A stretch of DNA of 64,000 nucleotides from NCBI GenBank assembly GCA_903875135.1, contig CAIQUZ010000014.1:18289-82288 (forward strand), written 5' to 3'. This DNA comes from an uncultured beta proteobacterium (GTDB lineage Bacteria; Pseudomonadota; Gammaproteobacteria; Burkholderiales; Burkholderiaceae). Below are positions 29,361 to 39,305 of the stretch, in pieces (within the stretch, counting starts at the first letter, position 1; the number at the start of each line of letters is the position of its first letter). The notes beneath the pieces are model-generated. The model was not told where the DNA came from, did not search any database, and saw only the letters and a list, made by a program, of their open reading frames with translations. The position numbers and the translations under genes are program-made.

Positions 29361-32221
29361 GATTCCCACATTCCTTTCCGGCAAAGCCCTCGCGCATCGC
29401 AATACTGACAGATCTGACTTGGCCCATTTGCCACCAAAGGCTTACCTTCCCATACTTGATTTAAAACCGACGTCATTTGATCCTGTAGGTCCACTAAGGC
29501 CTCCGAATCAAGAACTTGCAGAAGTTCTCTTGCTTTATCATTTGGATTTCGCAAACTCACCCAACCAGCATCGTTCATGGTGATCGCTTGGTCAGCGTCT
29601 TGGATTAAAGCATTGCTATACATCAATAATTGAGGATCATCATCAATGAGTTTTTGTGATTTTTTTAACTTTTCTATACTCTTAAATTTGTAATCCCATA
29701 CCCGAAACTCCTGAGTACCTTTTTGATCAATCCGATCAGCTCGCCCCTTCACCAAAACCGACATGCCCTTGGCTAATGGCAAAGCAAACTCTAAATTTTT
29801 CTCCGCTTCAACAAATTTCCAACCATTCGCTTCTTGATGCAGTTGCCACTGCACCCAATCGGGTATCTGTGCCAACCATTGCTCTTGTTCATAGAGCATC
29901 TTTCCATTTTGTTGAATACATCGATCCCAATGCTCCATCGAGATGGCTTCTAGTTCTTTTTTCATCCAAAGCCGTTGCGCATCAAGATTCTGAAATGATG
30001 GTTGTTTTGCATAAGAGCGATAAAAATATTTCAACACCTCATGCAGCAAAGTGCCAATCGAACCAAATTCCGAAATATCTTGCAATGCTTTCGGTGATCG
30101 TAATTTCAATATGTACTGCACAAAAAATCGATAAGGACAAGATCGCAGACTTTGGTAAGAACTCGGACTGATATAAGTTGGCAATAATTTTGCATCAGCA
30201 ACCTGAGTACTTGCTGAATAAATCCCTTGACTTTGTATCTCTCCAATCGGTAAAACAACAGAAGCATCTTTGAAGCTAGGCAGTCCCAATTGCAAACGTG
30301 TTAACCAAGCCGCTGGGCGATTCACTTCTTGGGCCTTTTGATATTCTTGCCATATAAAATCTACATGCCGATGCGCCATTAATAATTGAGATAAATCTCT
30401 TGCTTGTGAAAGATATTCATAAACGGGTAATTGATCATCTAGAGCTTTTAACATCGCTCTAGAAAAAATGGATCCGTGATCAGGCTGACTCGGTAGTTGT
30501 CGATCGTCACAACCCACCATCACCACGGCATCAAAATAATTTAAGCGGATGGAAGCTAATGGAATAATTGAAATCCGCACCGTCTGATATGCTAGCTCCT
30601 GGATAAAAGAGGCCTGCTCCATCCATGTATCAAACAAACTGATCCAACTACTTGCATTGATGTGGGCTTTCTCCAGCAAACTTAATTGCTCGAACTCTTT
30701 TAACACGCTTTGACCTGCAGGATCCTCCTGAAGAGCATCGATCATACCAAATTGAGTGAGATGAAGTTTGAACAATGTAACCCAATCATGGCTAGATTGA
30801 TAGGCGCCCTGCCATTGAGTTGCCAAATCTCGCAAATACAACATTAATTTCTGCGAATACGCAAGGTAATGCAATTGCTGAGCTTCATCATGCTGATCTC
30901 TCTGGTCTGGTTCAAAAACCTGAGCCCACTCGCTCCACTCACTACCAGACGTCCTTGACAATAAAGTACGCTCAATAAACCAGGCAAATGGTTCAGCTTC
31001 TAAATCACCATGCTCTGTTAACTGAGCAATGATCGAAGACCAGTTGATGAAAGGATTTTTTAAAAAACCAAGTAAGGTGGATAAGTTTGGCCCCACCCCA
31101 GAGTTCATTAACTCTAAAAAACTATGAACGGCGGCAGCTGCACTCGTGGTGGATAACTTCCAGCCAGTCTGATCGGACACTGTCAAGTTTGGCCCCAAAC
31201 GATCGAGCAAAGCACGAACCCTTCTCGCCACTAAACGATCTTGAGCAATTAAGGCAATGCGGTATCGCTTCGCCTCGATATGTTCTCGGATACAAGCTAG
31301 CGCTCCCCATGCCATTTTTTCAAAACTGGGCTGCGCAATTAATCGCCACCGATGATCTTTCATACTTGAGCGGTTATCCACGATTTGCTGCTGAGTTTGC
31401 TCATCTAACTGATCAAACTGTCCTTGAACACACTCTGGCCATAAAGAACCCACGGTCCAATCCATGGATAGTTTCAGAACCGGTTGATGCTTTGAGTGCT
31501 CCTCTAAATACAATTCCTGGATTCTTACTAAGCTGGGTAATGGTGTGGTCATCTCAATCCAGACCAACGGTTGGCACCGACTGATCTTCACCAATTCTCT
31601 TTGACGAAGTTGATATGCCATCGCCTCACGAACTAGAGGATCTTCCGTCGAAGTTAAATACTTCCAAAAAGCTAAAATTAAAGAGCCTTCGTCTTGCAAT
31701 AAACCTTGACCTACTGTTGGGTAAGCTTGCAAAATCGCTTGGTTAAACTCGTGTTGCGCTGCTTGATAAATGTCTTCAATATTTTCATTACCCTGAAACA
31801 CAAATGAAAAATGCGACCTCGTCAAAAAATCACTGGCTTGCACTATCGCTTTAACTAGAGCCCACTTACCACCTTCACCTAAAGCCCCAAATTTCTCTTG
31901 AATTTTAGGGTATTTTGCCAATTGTGCATAAACCATTTCCCAACGCTGTAACGCCGTCTTCACTGGTGGAAAATGCATCAAACTCGGCGTTTGGGATAAC
32001 CACTGTTGTAATCCTAGTATTTTGGGCAAAAAAACTAACTTAGGTGGCATGTTCACAGGTCTTGTAAGCTCTAATTGTTGACGCAAAGCCGTGATGGGGC
32101 CATTCGTAGTGATGAGTACGAGGGGCGTTTGCTCAGACTGTTGCGTAAACGCCCAAACTTGTTGAGCAATATCGTTTAAAGCTGTTTCATGAGGTGAAAT
32201 CGCTTTTTCAACCATTGGCAT
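29357..32221 (-). CDS. addB: AddB-type PD-(D/E)XK exonuclease subunit
   Basis: Partner of AddA; inactivated-helicase plus nuclease subunit of the break-processing complex. Seen: 954 aa; the C-terminal PDDEXK_1 nuclease begins S-P-S-S-Y-Q-S-L-R-S-C-P-Y-R-F-F, with G-T-L-L-H-E-V-L, the catalytic V-W-D-Y-K, and a final C-Q-Y-C-D-A-R-G-L-C. The Cys of C-P-Y and the terminal three Cys match the iron-sulfur staple of AddB nucleases. The N-terminal half is divergent, as usual. Translationally coupled to addA; divergent from trxA. Confidence 0.9.
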   Translation of the reverse strand: MPMVEKAISPHETALNDIAQQVWAFTQQSEQTPLVLITTNGPITALRQQLELTRPVNMPPKLVFLPKILGLQQWLSQTPSLMHFPPVKTALQRWEMVYAQLAKYPKIQEKFGALGEGGKWALVKAIVQASDFLTRSHFSFVFQGNENIEDIYQAAQHEFNQAILQAYPTVGQGLLQDEGSLILAFWKYLTSTEDPLVREAMAYQLRQRELVKISRCQPLVWIEMTTPLPSLVRIQELYLEEHSKHQPVLKLSMDWTVGSLWPECVQGQFDQLDEQTQQQIVDNRSSMKDHRWRLIAQPSFEKMAWGALACIREHIEAKRYRIALIAQDRLVARRVRALLDRLGPNLTVSDQTGWKLSTTSAAAAVHSFLELMNSGVGPNLSTLLGFLKNPFINWSSIIAQLTEHGDLEAEPFAWFIERTLLSRTSGSEWSEWAQVFEPDQRDQHDEAQQLHYLAYSQKLMLYLRDLATQWQGAYQSSHDWVTLFKLHLTQFGMIDALQEDPAGQSVLKEFEQLSLLEKAHINASSWISLFDTWMEQASFIQELAYQTVRISIIPLASIRLNYFDAVVMVGCDDRQLPSQPDHGSIFSRAMLKALDDQLPVYEYLSQARDLSQLLMAHRHVDFIWQEYQKAQEVNRPAAWLTRLQLGLPSFKDASVVLPIGEIQSQGIYSASTQVADAKLLPTYISPSSYQSLRSCPYRFFVQYILKLRSPKALQDISEFGSIGTLLHEVLKYFYRSYAKQPSFQNLDAQRLWMKKELEAISMEHWDRCIQQNGKMLYEQEQWLAQIPDWVQWQLHQEANGWKFVEAEKNLEFALPLAKGMSVLVKGRADRIDQKGTQEFRVWDYKFKSIEKLKKSQKLIDDDPQLLMYSNALIQDADQAITMNDAGWVSLRNPNDKARELLQVLDSEALVDLQDQMTSVLNQVWEGKPLVANGPSQICQYCDARGLCRKGMWES

Positions 32222-32273
32222 GATAATTATTCGAAGAATTTACAAGAGAGTTAAAATCAAGTTAAGATAAAGG

Positions 32274-32301
32274 TTGATTCATTTCACATCTATCTTATCT
32301 T
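32274..32301 (+). promoter_or_regulatory. Possible trxA promoter
   Basis: TTGATT at 32274-32279 and TATCTT at 32296-32301 with a 16-nt spacer, about 36 nt before the trxA start, inside the 116-bp divergent gap with addB. Both hexamers are imperfect. Confidence 0.35.
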
Positions 32302-32337
32302 ACAAATCATCTTATTTAATGTTATTGAGGAAGCCGC

Positions 32338-32664
32338 ATGAGCGAAGCGATTAAACATATTACTGACAGTTCTTTTGAAGCTGATGTTGTTCAAGCAGGT
32401 AAACCTGTTTTGGTCGACTTTTGGGCCGAATGGTGTGGCCCATGCAAGATGATTGCCCCGATTCTTGAAGAAGTGGCTAAAGAGTATGGCGATAAAATTC
32501 AAATTGCCAAAATTAATGTTGATGAAAATCAAGAGATTCCAGCTAAATTTGGCATTCGTGGCATACCTACCTTGATCCTATTCAAAAATGGTGAAATCGC
32601 TGCTCAAAAAGTGGGCGCTCTTGCAAAATCCCAATTAACGGCGTTTTTAGACTCCAACCTATAA
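32338..32664 (+). CDS. trxA: Thioredoxin
   Basis: Cytosolic disulfide reductase. Seen: 108 aa with [11 protein letters not shown] (active-site Cys pair), the cis-Pro segment R-G-I-P-T-L, and F-K-N-G. GAGGAAG precedes the start. It sits upstream of rho, as in E. coli, and is followed by its own hairpin. Confidence 0.98.
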   Translation: MSEAIKHITDSSFEADVVQAGKPVLVDFWAEWCGPCKMIAPILEEVAKEYGDKIQIAKINVDENQEIPAKFGIRGIPTLILFKNGEIAAQKVGALAKSQLTAFLDSNL

Positions 32665-32675
32665 TTTCTTATTCA

Positions 32676-32705
32676 CCCCTACTGTTGTTTTTTAGTAGGG
32701 GTTTA
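32676..32705 (+). terminator. Hairpin terminator after trxA
   Basis: Perfect 8-bp stem CCCCTACT / AGTAGGGG around a T-rich 10-nt loop. The trailing T-run is interrupted (TTTATT), so termination may be partial and let some transcription into rho. Confidence 0.7.
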
Positions 32706-32784
32706 TTGAATGATTCAAAAAACTAGTGTTAGAATCCTATCAATAATAGATTCATTACTGTTAATTGATTTCTATCTGTTGCCA

Positions 32785-32895
32785 CTCGGCAAGCTCTCCC
32801 AAATACTCCTATTGATAATTACTTTACCTACACTCTTAACCACTCCCTCCGAAGATCTCCTTCTCGTTTCCCTTCCTTTCTTACTCCAAAAAAAA
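32785..32895 (+). promoter_or_regulatory. C/T-rich, G-poor rho leader, candidate rut site
   Basis: The roughly 110 nt before the rho start are strikingly rich in C and T and poor in G, with repeated CTC, CCT and TCC runs and little potential for pairing. That is the composition Rho itself prefers for loading. In E. coli rho represses its own synthesis by terminating in its leader, so this is a candidate autoregulatory rut region. A 67-codon reading frame (32710-32913) crosses it and overlaps the rho start by 14 nt; I could not decide whether it is translated. Confidence 0.5.
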
Positions 32896-32899
32896 TCCT

Positions 32900-34162
32900 A
32901 TGCAACTGACTGAATTAAAAATTCTGCACGTTTCTCAATTATTAGAAATGGCCGCCTCCCTTGAAATCGAAAATACACAAAGGATGCGCAAACAAGAACT
33001 CATGTTTGCCATTCTCAAAAATCGTGCAAAAAATGGAGAAACCGTTTTCGGTGATGGTGTATTAGAGGTATTGCCTGACGGCTTTGGCTTCTTAAGATCC
33101 CCTGAATCTTCCTACCTGGCATCGCCAGATGACATTTATATCTCACCGGCGCAAATCCGACGCTTTAACCTGCATACTGGTGATGGTGTTGAAGGAGAAG
33201 TAAGAACTCCAAAAGAAGGCGAACGTTACTTTGCTCTCGTCAAAGTCGATAAGGTCAATGACATTGCTCCAGAGGCTCTCAAAAACCGCATCATGTTTGA
33301 AAACTTAACGCCACTCCATCCAGATCGTCCAATGTTGTTAGAGCGTGACATTAAGGCTGAGGAAAATTTAACTGGCCGTATTATTGATATGATCTCGCCA
33401 ATTGGGTTTGGGCAGCGCGGCTTAATTGTCGCCTCACCAAAATCCGGCAAAACCGTGATGATGCAACACGTGGCCCATGCGATTTCTACCAATCACCCAG
33501 ATGCAATTTTGATTGTTTTACTCGTTGACGAACGTCCAGAAGAAGTGACCGAAATGCAACGCTCCGTGCGCGGCGAAGTGGTCGCCTCAACGTTTGATGA
33601 ACCCGCAGTTCGTCACGTTCAGGTTGCCGAAATGGTGATCGAGAAAGCGAAACGTCTCGTTGAAATGAAAAAAGATGTCATCATTTTGCTAGACTCGATT
33701 ACGCGTCTTGCTCGTGCCTACAATACCGTCGTACCCTCCTCTGGCAAAGTACTCTCTGGTGGTGTGGACGCAAATGCCTTACAACGACCCAAACGTTTTT
33801 TTGGTGCCGCTCGTAATATCGAAGAAGGAGGCTCTCTAACCATCATCGCTACCGCATTAATCGAAACAGGTAGCAGAATGGATGACCTCATCTATGAAGA
33901 ATTTAAAGGGACCGGTAACTTAGAGGTTCACTTAGAGCGCCGTCTCGCTGAACGTCGTGTCTATCCAGCAATTAACCTCAATAAATCCGGCACCCGTCGC
34001 GAAGAACTCCTCATTAAACCGGATATTTTGCAAAAAGTTTGGGTACTGCGCAAACTGCTGTCCGATATGGATGATATCGAGGCAATGAACTTTATCGTAG
34101 ATAAACTCAAGTCAACGAAAAATAACTCCGAATTTTTCGACATGATGCGTAGAGGCGGTTAA
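32900..34162 (+). CDS. rho: Transcription termination factor Rho
   Basis: Hexameric RNA helicase that ends transcription. Seen: N-terminal helix bundle, the RNA-binding OB fold with D-G-F-G-F-L-R-S-P, Walker A S-P-K-S-G-K-T, Walker B region [13 protein letters not shown], the Q-loop/R-loop segments S-G-K-V-L-S-G-G-V and [10 protein letters not shown]. Length 420 aa, normal. The usual rpmE neighbour follows downstream. Confidence 0.98.
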   Translation: MQLTELKILHVSQLLEMAASLEIENTQRMRKQELMFAILKNRAKNGETVFGDGVLEVLPDGFGFLRSPESSYLASPDDIYISPAQIRRFNLHTGDGVEGEVRTPKEGERYFALVKVDKVNDIAPEALKNRIMFENLTPLHPDRPMLLERDIKAEENLTGRIIDMISPIGFGQRGLIVASPKSGKTVMMQHVAHAISTNHPDAILIVLLVDERPEEVTEMQRSVRGEVVASTFDEPAVRHVQVAEMVIEKAKRLVEMKKDVIILLDSITRLARAYNTVVPSSGKVLSGGVDANALQRPKRFFGAARNIEEGGSLTIIATALIETGSRMDDLIYEEFKGTGNLEVHLERRLAERRVYPAINLNKSGTRREELLIKPDILQKVWVLRKLLSDMDDIEAMNFIVDKLKSTKNNSEFFDMMRRGG

Positions 34163-34291
34163 TAAAGCGCTTTTTGAGCAAAAAAATGGCTTAAAAGCTT
34201 AATTTATGTCATAATTATCGTTTTAGTGGGCAAGTATTGCATCGGAGATTCTTCCCTTGTCATGGCTACCTCAACTTTTTAAGGAACTTTT

Positions 34292-34564
34292 ATGAAACCA
34301 AGCATTCACCCTGACTATAAAGAAGTTGTTTTTGTTGACGTATCGAACAACTTTAGTTTTAAAACTCGCTCTACGATCAATACCAAAGAAAAAATTGTTT
34401 GGGAAGATGGTAAAGAGTACCCTTTGGCGAAAATTGAAACATCTTCAGAATCACACCCGTTTTATACAGGTACCCAAAAAATTATGGATACCGCTGGACG
34501 TGTTGAGAAATTTAAGCAAAAATTTGGCGCAAGAGCTAGCGGTAAAGCTTCAGTAAAAAGCTAA
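34292..34564 (+). CDS. rpmE2: Ribosomal protein L31, type B
   Basis: 50S subunit protein. Seen: 90 aa starting [18 protein letters not shown], and H-P-F-Y-T-G. The zinc-binding Cys of type A L31 are absent, which identifies the zinc-independent C-minus (type B) form. Preceded by AAGGAAC and followed by a strong terminator. Whether a type A copy exists elsewhere cannot be seen here. Confidence 0.95.
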   Translation: MKPSIHPDYKEVVFVDVSNNFSFKTRSTINTKEKIVWEDGKEYPLAKIETSSESHPFYTGTQKIMDTAGRVEKFKQKFGARASGKASVKS

Positions 34565-34582
34565 CTCTATCAGCAACGCATG

Positions 34583-34608
34583 AAGGCAGCCTTTTGGCTG
34601 CCTTTTTT
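34583..34608 (+). terminator. Intrinsic terminator after rpmE
   Basis: Perfect stem AAGGCAGCC / GGCTGCCTT around a TTTT loop with a continuing T-run. It ends only 8 nt before the next start codon. Confidence 0.92.
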
Positions 34609-34616
34609 ATTAAAAA

Positions 34617-36344
34617 ATGAATAAAACCTTAAAACTCACTGCAGCATCTACTGCAAGTATGCCGCGGATCATTATTTTGACGGTGACCTGTATTTATGCT
34701 TTGTCGGGTTTATTTGGCCACGACCCCTGGAAAAATGATGATGTTGTAGGTTTTGGTGCGATGTGGATGGTCGCTTATGGCAATGTTCATGACGTCCTCT
34801 TTCCGCACATCACTGGACGAGATATCTTACTTGGACCGCCATTACCCTATTGGATTGGCGGTCTATCGATTCAATATCTAGGACCTCTGATTGGTGAGGT
34901 CAATGCTGCCAGACTAACAAGTGGGGTCTTTTTCTTAGCATCAACCCTTGCCATTTGGTACGCGACCTATCTCCTTGGTCGTAGGAAAGAGGTTCAACCC
35001 ATGGCCTTTGCTTTAGGTGGCGAACCAACACCCAAAGAATTCGGCAAAACGATTGCCGATGGTGCGGTACTGATATTTTTGGCATGTGTCGGCTTAGCCA
35101 TCCGTGTTCACGAAGCATCCCCCTTGCTAACGGAATTATTCGGCGTCTGTTTTTTGATCTATGGCGTCGTTAGAGGATTTGATAAACCCATACAAGGAGG
35201 TGTTATCGGCGGTATAGCCATCGGCATGATTGCCCTATCAGGAAGCTTGTGGACGGCACTGTTGCTGAGCATCCCTAGCCTCTTGAGCATCCTCCTGCTT
35301 CACTCTAAAAAGACCTCGATGAAAATGTTGTTGGTTTTTATCATAACGACCTGCTTCATGTTATCCATCTGGCCACTGACTTGGAAATTAAGCGCCGCTT
35401 CACCTGAACAAATCAGGCAGGTCATGCCAATTTGGTGGGGGCAATACGAATTTATAGGCTGGATTAACTTAGATTCGATTGAGTTTTTGGGGATTAACTT
35501 TTGGAGTTATACCTGGCCTGTTTGGCCTTTATTCTTTTGGGGTGTTTATATCGGTTATAAAAATACCATATCGAGTTGGCGCAGTGCGCATCTCATGATC
35601 CCCGGATCACTATTCATCGCACAGCTGATCTTAATGATTTTTAATCAAGATCTGAATGAACGATTTTTAATGTTACTTATTCCTCCCATGGCGATTCTTG
35701 GCGCTTTTGGCTTACCCTATTTACGACGTGGTCTCATCAGCTTTATCGACTGGCTTTCACTTCTTTCATTTACGATCGTGGCTGGCTTTATTTGGGTGAT
35801 TTGGTTTGCCAAATTAACCGGTGTTCCTGCGGTAACCGCAAATAATATAGCGCGTTATCTGCCAGGCTTTGTGGCGACCTTTGAACCTCTCGAGCTGATC
35901 ATCGCGTTGATCATTACCTTCATTTGGGTGATGATCGTGCGCTGGCGAATCTCTCGAGCACCCAAAGCAATTTGGCGTTGCCTGGTGATCTCAGCCTCAG
36001 GCACTACCCTGATGTGGGTCCTCTTAATGACTTTATGGTTACCAACGATTAACTATGCCAAAACATATCAATCGGTGGCGCAACGTTTTGCAAAAGCATT
36101 ACCGACAAAAATAGACTGTGTTGATAGCAGCTTTTTAGGAGACGCTCAACTAGCCTCTTTCGCCTACTTTACAAAACTTCCTCTGGAAGATAATCAAACC
36201 TGTGAATTTAAACTCACCCACTCTTCAGAAGAGGCTAGAGCCTTTGCGATATTAAATCATCAACGTTTAACACTCATCTGGGAAGATCGTCGTGAAAGCG
36301 ATAAAGACGAACGTTTACGACTCTACCGCGTCACTCAAAAATAA
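34617..36344 (+). CDS. ArnT-like GT39/GT-C membrane glycosyltransferase
   Basis: Polytopic inner-membrane glycosyltransferase of the ArnT/PMT superfamily, which uses a polyprenyl-phosphate sugar donor and acts on the periplasmic side. Seen: 575 aa, about 11-12 hydrophobic segments, and the early periplasmic acidic motif L-F-G-H-D-P-W-K-N-D-D typical of this group. The acceptor (lipid A or another cell-surface molecule) is not shown. The start lies 8 nt after a terminator T-run and no Shine-Dalgarno is seen; ATG 34659 is a possible alternative start. It overlaps nothing and is followed 10 nt later by a MATE gene. Confidence 0.8.
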   Translation: MNKTLKLTAASTASMPRIIILTVTCIYALSGLFGHDPWKNDDVVGFGAMWMVAYGNVHDVLFPHITGRDILLGPPLPYWIGGLSIQYLGPLIGEVNAARLTSGVFFLASTLAIWYATYLLGRRKEVQPMAFALGGEPTPKEFGKTIADGAVLIFLACVGLAIRVHEASPLLTELFGVCFLIYGVVRGFDKPIQGGVIGGIAIGMIALSGSLWTALLLSIPSLLSILLLHSKKTSMKMLLVFIITTCFMLSIWPLTWKLSAASPEQIRQVMPIWWGQYEFIGWINLDSIEFLGINFWSYTWPVWPLFFWGVYIGYKNTISSWRSAHLMIPGSLFIAQLILMIFNQDLNERFLMLLIPPMAILGAFGLPYLRRGLISFIDWLSLLSFTIVAGFIWVIWFAKLTGVPAVTANNIARYLPGFVATFEPLELIIALIITFIWVMIVRWRISRAPKAIWRCLVISASGTTLMWVLLMTLWLPTINYAKTYQSVAQRFAKALPTKIDCVDSSFLGDAQLASFAYFTKLPLEDNQTCEFKLTHSSEEARAFAILNHQRLTLIWEDRRESDKDERLRLYRVTQK

Positions 36345-36354
36345 TTGGAATTCC

Positions 36355-37755
36355 ATGATTAGTTCTTTGTCGAAAATTTTGCCCCGACTGCAACGAGACG
36401 TCCCAAAAATCTTGCATTTAGCAACGCCCATTTTATTAGGTCAACTTGCTGTTATTGCTTTTGGCGTGATGGATACCGCAATGACGGCGCGATTTTCTAC
36501 AGACGATCTTGCTGCCCTCGGGCTTGCCTCTTCAATCTTCATCAGTATTTACGTTGGTCTGACAGGGGTACTTTCGGCTCTGAATTCCATTGGCGGTCAG
36601 TTATTTGGCGCCAAAAAATATCTTGATATCGGCGAAGATACCCGCCAAACCCTATGGCTAGCCATGTGTACATCATTCGTTGGTATTATGGTTTTACTCC
36701 ACCCAGGACCGTTTATCGCTATCGGTGATGTGTCTCCCAATATTGAAGCAAAAGCAAGACTCTATCTAGAAATACTGGCCTTTGGTACTCCCGGAACGAT
36801 GATTATGCGGACCTACATGGCTCTTCATAATGCGATTTCCATGCCTAAAGTCATCACAAAATTACAAGTCATCGGCTTGATGCTCAAAGTTCCTCTTAAT
36901 TATTTGTTTATTTTTGGTGGCTTTGGTATACCGGCCATGGGTGGTCCTGGCTGTGCACTAGCCTCTGTCATTGTGCAATGGTTTTGGGTCATCACACTAA
37001 CTACCCTCATCTGCACCCAAGATCGCTACAAACCTTTTGGTATTTTTGCAAAATTTAGCTGGCCCAACTGGCCACGCATCTGGAACATCCTCAAACTCGG
37101 CGCACCAATTGGCTTTAGTTATTTAATTGAGGTGACTTCATTTGCCTTTATGGCATTATTTATTATTCGTTTTGGGACCAGCGTTTTAGCAGGACATCAA
37201 GTCATCGCTAATATGGGCACTGTTCTTTATATGGTGCCATTATCCTTGTCGATTGCAACCATGACGGTGATCGCACAACATCTCGGTGCTCAAGAGCCAC
37301 ATCAAGCGGAACAAGTAGGTTGGTCGGCTGTGATTTTTATCACGAGTGTGAGTGTCATTATCGGTATCGTCGTCTGGTTCTTACAAGACTTCTTATTAGA
37401 CCTCTACGCCCCACGACCTGAAGCTCGTATTATGGCCAAAAAACTCTTTATCTTCATTGCGGTGTATCAAATGGCAGATGCGCTTCAAGTTGCTGCCGCT
37501 TTTATTTTGAGAGGCTATCGGGTCGCATTTTGGCCAATGCTCATCTACGCGGGATCCCTGTGGGGAGTCGGCTTGTTAGGCGGTTATCTGATGGCCTTTA
37601 ATAAAATTCATTTTGTGCCAGATTTCTTTCATGGTGCAGCTGGCTTTTGGGCAGGCAATAGTATCAGCCTTGCTATCGCAGCAACACTGCTTCTCAGCCT
37701 ATTCCGAGTTACTGCTAGGAAAATGGAACGTGAAGGCGTAAAGCTGCCGCTCTAG
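36355..37755 (+). CDS. MATE family efflux transporter
   Basis: Inner-membrane multidrug/toxin exporter of the NorM-like MATE family. Seen: 466 aa, twelve hydrophobic segments in two six-helix halves, with Q-L-A-V-I-A-F-G-V-M-D-T-A-M-T-A near TM1 and I-G-F-S-Y-L-I-E-V-T-S-F at the start of the second half. Start ATG 36355 chosen because upstream in-frame codons lie in the preceding gene. Substrate unknown. Its stop directly abuts the stop of the convergent TctC gene. Confidence 0.92.
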   Translation: MISSLSKILPRLQRDVPKILHLATPILLGQLAVIAFGVMDTAMTARFSTDDLAALGLASSIFISIYVGLTGVLSALNSIGGQLFGAKKYLDIGEDTRQTLWLAMCTSFVGIMVLLHPGPFIAIGDVSPNIEAKARLYLEILAFGTPGTMIMRTYMALHNAISMPKVITKLQVIGLMLKVPLNYLFIFGGFGIPAMGGPGCALASVIVQWFWVITLTTLICTQDRYKPFGIFAKFSWPNWPRIWNILKLGAPIGFSYLIEVTSFAFMALFIIRFGTSVLAGHQVIANMGTVLYMVPLSLSIATMTVIAQHLGAQEPHQAEQVGWSAVIFITSVSVIIGIVVWFLQDFLLDLYAPRPEARIMAKKLFIFIAVYQMADALQVAAAFILRGYRVAFWPMLIYAGSLWGVGLLGGYLMAFNKIHFVPDFFHGAAGFWAGNSISLAIAATLLLSLFRVTARKMEREGVKLPL

Positions 37756-38733
37756 TTATTCAGGGCGAATATTTTGCCGAGCCGCCACTTTCGATAAACT
37801 TTCAATGTCTTTGGCGACTCGCGCTTTAAATTCAGCAGGGGAACTGGCATAAGGCTTCCCACCAAAATCGATTAAGCGCTGACGAAACTCTGGTTCGCTC
37901 ACAATCGCACGCACCTCTTTATTAATCCGCTCAATGATCTCTGGGGGCATATTGGGTGGTCCAGCAACACCGAGCCATGATTCGTAATTTACCTCAGGAT
38001 AAAGATCGGCTACAGTACCTATACTCGGAATGGGGGAGGATCCTTTAGGGGCTGTCGTCGCTAATATCTTGACGCGCTTATCACGATATAAAGAAGCAGT
38101 TAATGTCATCGTATCAATCATCACATCAACACGCCCTCCTAATAACTCCTGAAACGGTTGCGTGCCACCCTTAAAAGGAACATGAATCACGTTCACCTTT
38201 GCCTCAGAAAACGTCCACTCACCAACTACATGCATGGCTGATCCAACACCGACCGACGAATAACTATATTTACCTGGCTCATTGCGAGCGGCTTGAATAA
38301 AGTCGCTTAAGTTATTAAATTTAGAATCTGGTAACACAGTAAATGCAATCGGATACATGGTGACCATGCTCATCCAAGAAAAATCATTGACAGGGTCATA
38401 CGGTAAACCTTTAGTTCGAACCGCCGCAGTACTCGCATGCGCACTCGGTGCAAAGTACAAGGTATATCCATCCGGTGATGCCTTAGCTGCTAAATCCGTG
38501 GCAATAATACCCCCCGCTCCTGGATGGTTTTCAACAATCACATTTTGTCCTAAACGATCGCCTAAACTTCTCGCTACCAAGCGAGCAATAATATCGGAGC
38601 CACCACCTGGGGCATAACCTAATAACATTCGAATCGGTTTATTGGGCCAAGAAGGATCCATGGGTTTGGCAGCCATTGTTGGTTGCGCAGCAAAGAATGC
38701 AAGCATACAACTCAAAGTAGCAATGATACGCAT
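37756..38733 (-). CDS. TctC/Bug periplasmic solute receptor 1
   Basis: Periplasmic binding protein of the tripartite tricarboxylate transporter (TctC) family, called Bug proteins in Bordetella. Seen: a signal peptide ending P-T-M-A-A, then W-P-N-K-P-I-R-M-L-L-G-Y-A-P-G-G-G-S-D and N-H-P-G-A-G-G, the family's ligand-binding loops. Length 325 aa from ATG 38733, whose ATG overlaps the stop of the upstream VOC gene as TAATG. No TctA or TctB membrane genes are nearby. Confidence 0.9.
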   Translation of the reverse strand: MRIIATLSCMLAFFAAQPTMAAKPMDPSWPNKPIRMLLGYAPGGGSDIIARLVARSLGDRLGQNVIVENHPGAGGIIATDLAAKASPDGYTLYFAPSAHASTAAVRTKGLPYDPVNDFSWMSMVTMYPIAFTVLPDSKFNNLSDFIQAARNEPGKYSYSSVGVGSAMHVVGEWTFSEAKVNVIHVPFKGGTQPFQELLGGRVDVMIDTMTLTASLYRDKRVKILATTAPKGSSPIPSIGTVADLYPEVNYESWLGVAGPPNMPPEIIERINKEVRAIVSEPEFRQRLIDFGGKPYASSPAEFKARVAKDIESLSKVAARQNIRPE

Positions 38734-39296
38734 TAGGCCTCCCCTTGTGGATTCATGTTGATTTTCATTTTTTGCAACCACTCCTCACGCGTACAAAAAC
38801 CAGGACGCGACTTGGCGCTTTGATAGGCAATATCCATGATTTTTTCCTCAGACAAATCAAAATCAATCACTTCACGCAAGGGTTGTTCACAGTACCAAGG
38901 TGTATCAAAAAAGATCTCAATGCGATTCCCCTCTGGATCACGAAAGTAAATGGATAAAGCATTACCATGACAAATCGAGACCAGATCGTGTGTTCCTGCA
39001 TTTGCTAAAGCACGATCACGAAACATTTTAAGGTACGTAATATTCGGCACTCGAAAAGAAATCTGATTAATCGGATTAAAACTTAAGCTTTGCGGACGAC
39101 CATTCGCAATCACAATTTGATGATGCTCTTTATCGCTGCGACTCATAAACCGAAGTTCCGTATTACCCAACCGACCTTGATCGGTGATTTTGAAGTCTAA
39201 AACCTCTTGGTAATAATTGGCAATCAGATCAATATCGTGGACAGCAAAACCCATATGACTCAGTTGCAGGGCATCTTGAGGAAGTGACTTCAACAT
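38733..39296 (-). CDS. VOC-family (glyoxalase/extradiol dioxygenase-like) protein
   Basis: Vicinal-oxygen-chelate fold protein, likely a metal-dependent enzyme. Seen: 187 aa with one VOC module; L-S-H-M-G-F-A-V-H-D near residue 13, a His pair at D-K-E-H-H-Q, and D-P-E-G-N-R-I-E-I-F-F giving the third metal ligand (Glu), as in catechol 2,3-dioxygenase-like proteins. Reaction not assignable. It sits between two TctC receptors, 9 nt after receptor 2 in reverse order, and is coupled to receptor 1, so it may act on the compound that receptor binds. Confidence 0.82.
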   Translation of the reverse strand: MLKSLPQDALQLSHMGFAVHDIDLIANYYQEVLDFKITDQGRLGNTELRFMSRSDKEHHQIVIANGRPQSLSFNPINQISFRVPNITYLKMFRDRALANAGTHDLVSICHGNALSIYFRDPEGNRIEIFFDTPWYCEQPLREVIDFDLSEEKIMDIAYQSAKSRPGFCTREEWLQKMKINMNPQGEA

Positions 39297-39305
39297 ATTG
39301 AACCT

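Noticed and set aside
32710..32913. 67-codon frame before rho as a leader-peptide gene
   Set aside because: Leu-rich composition follows from the CT-rich DNA and there is no clear signal or ribosome site; kept only as a possibility within the leader entry.
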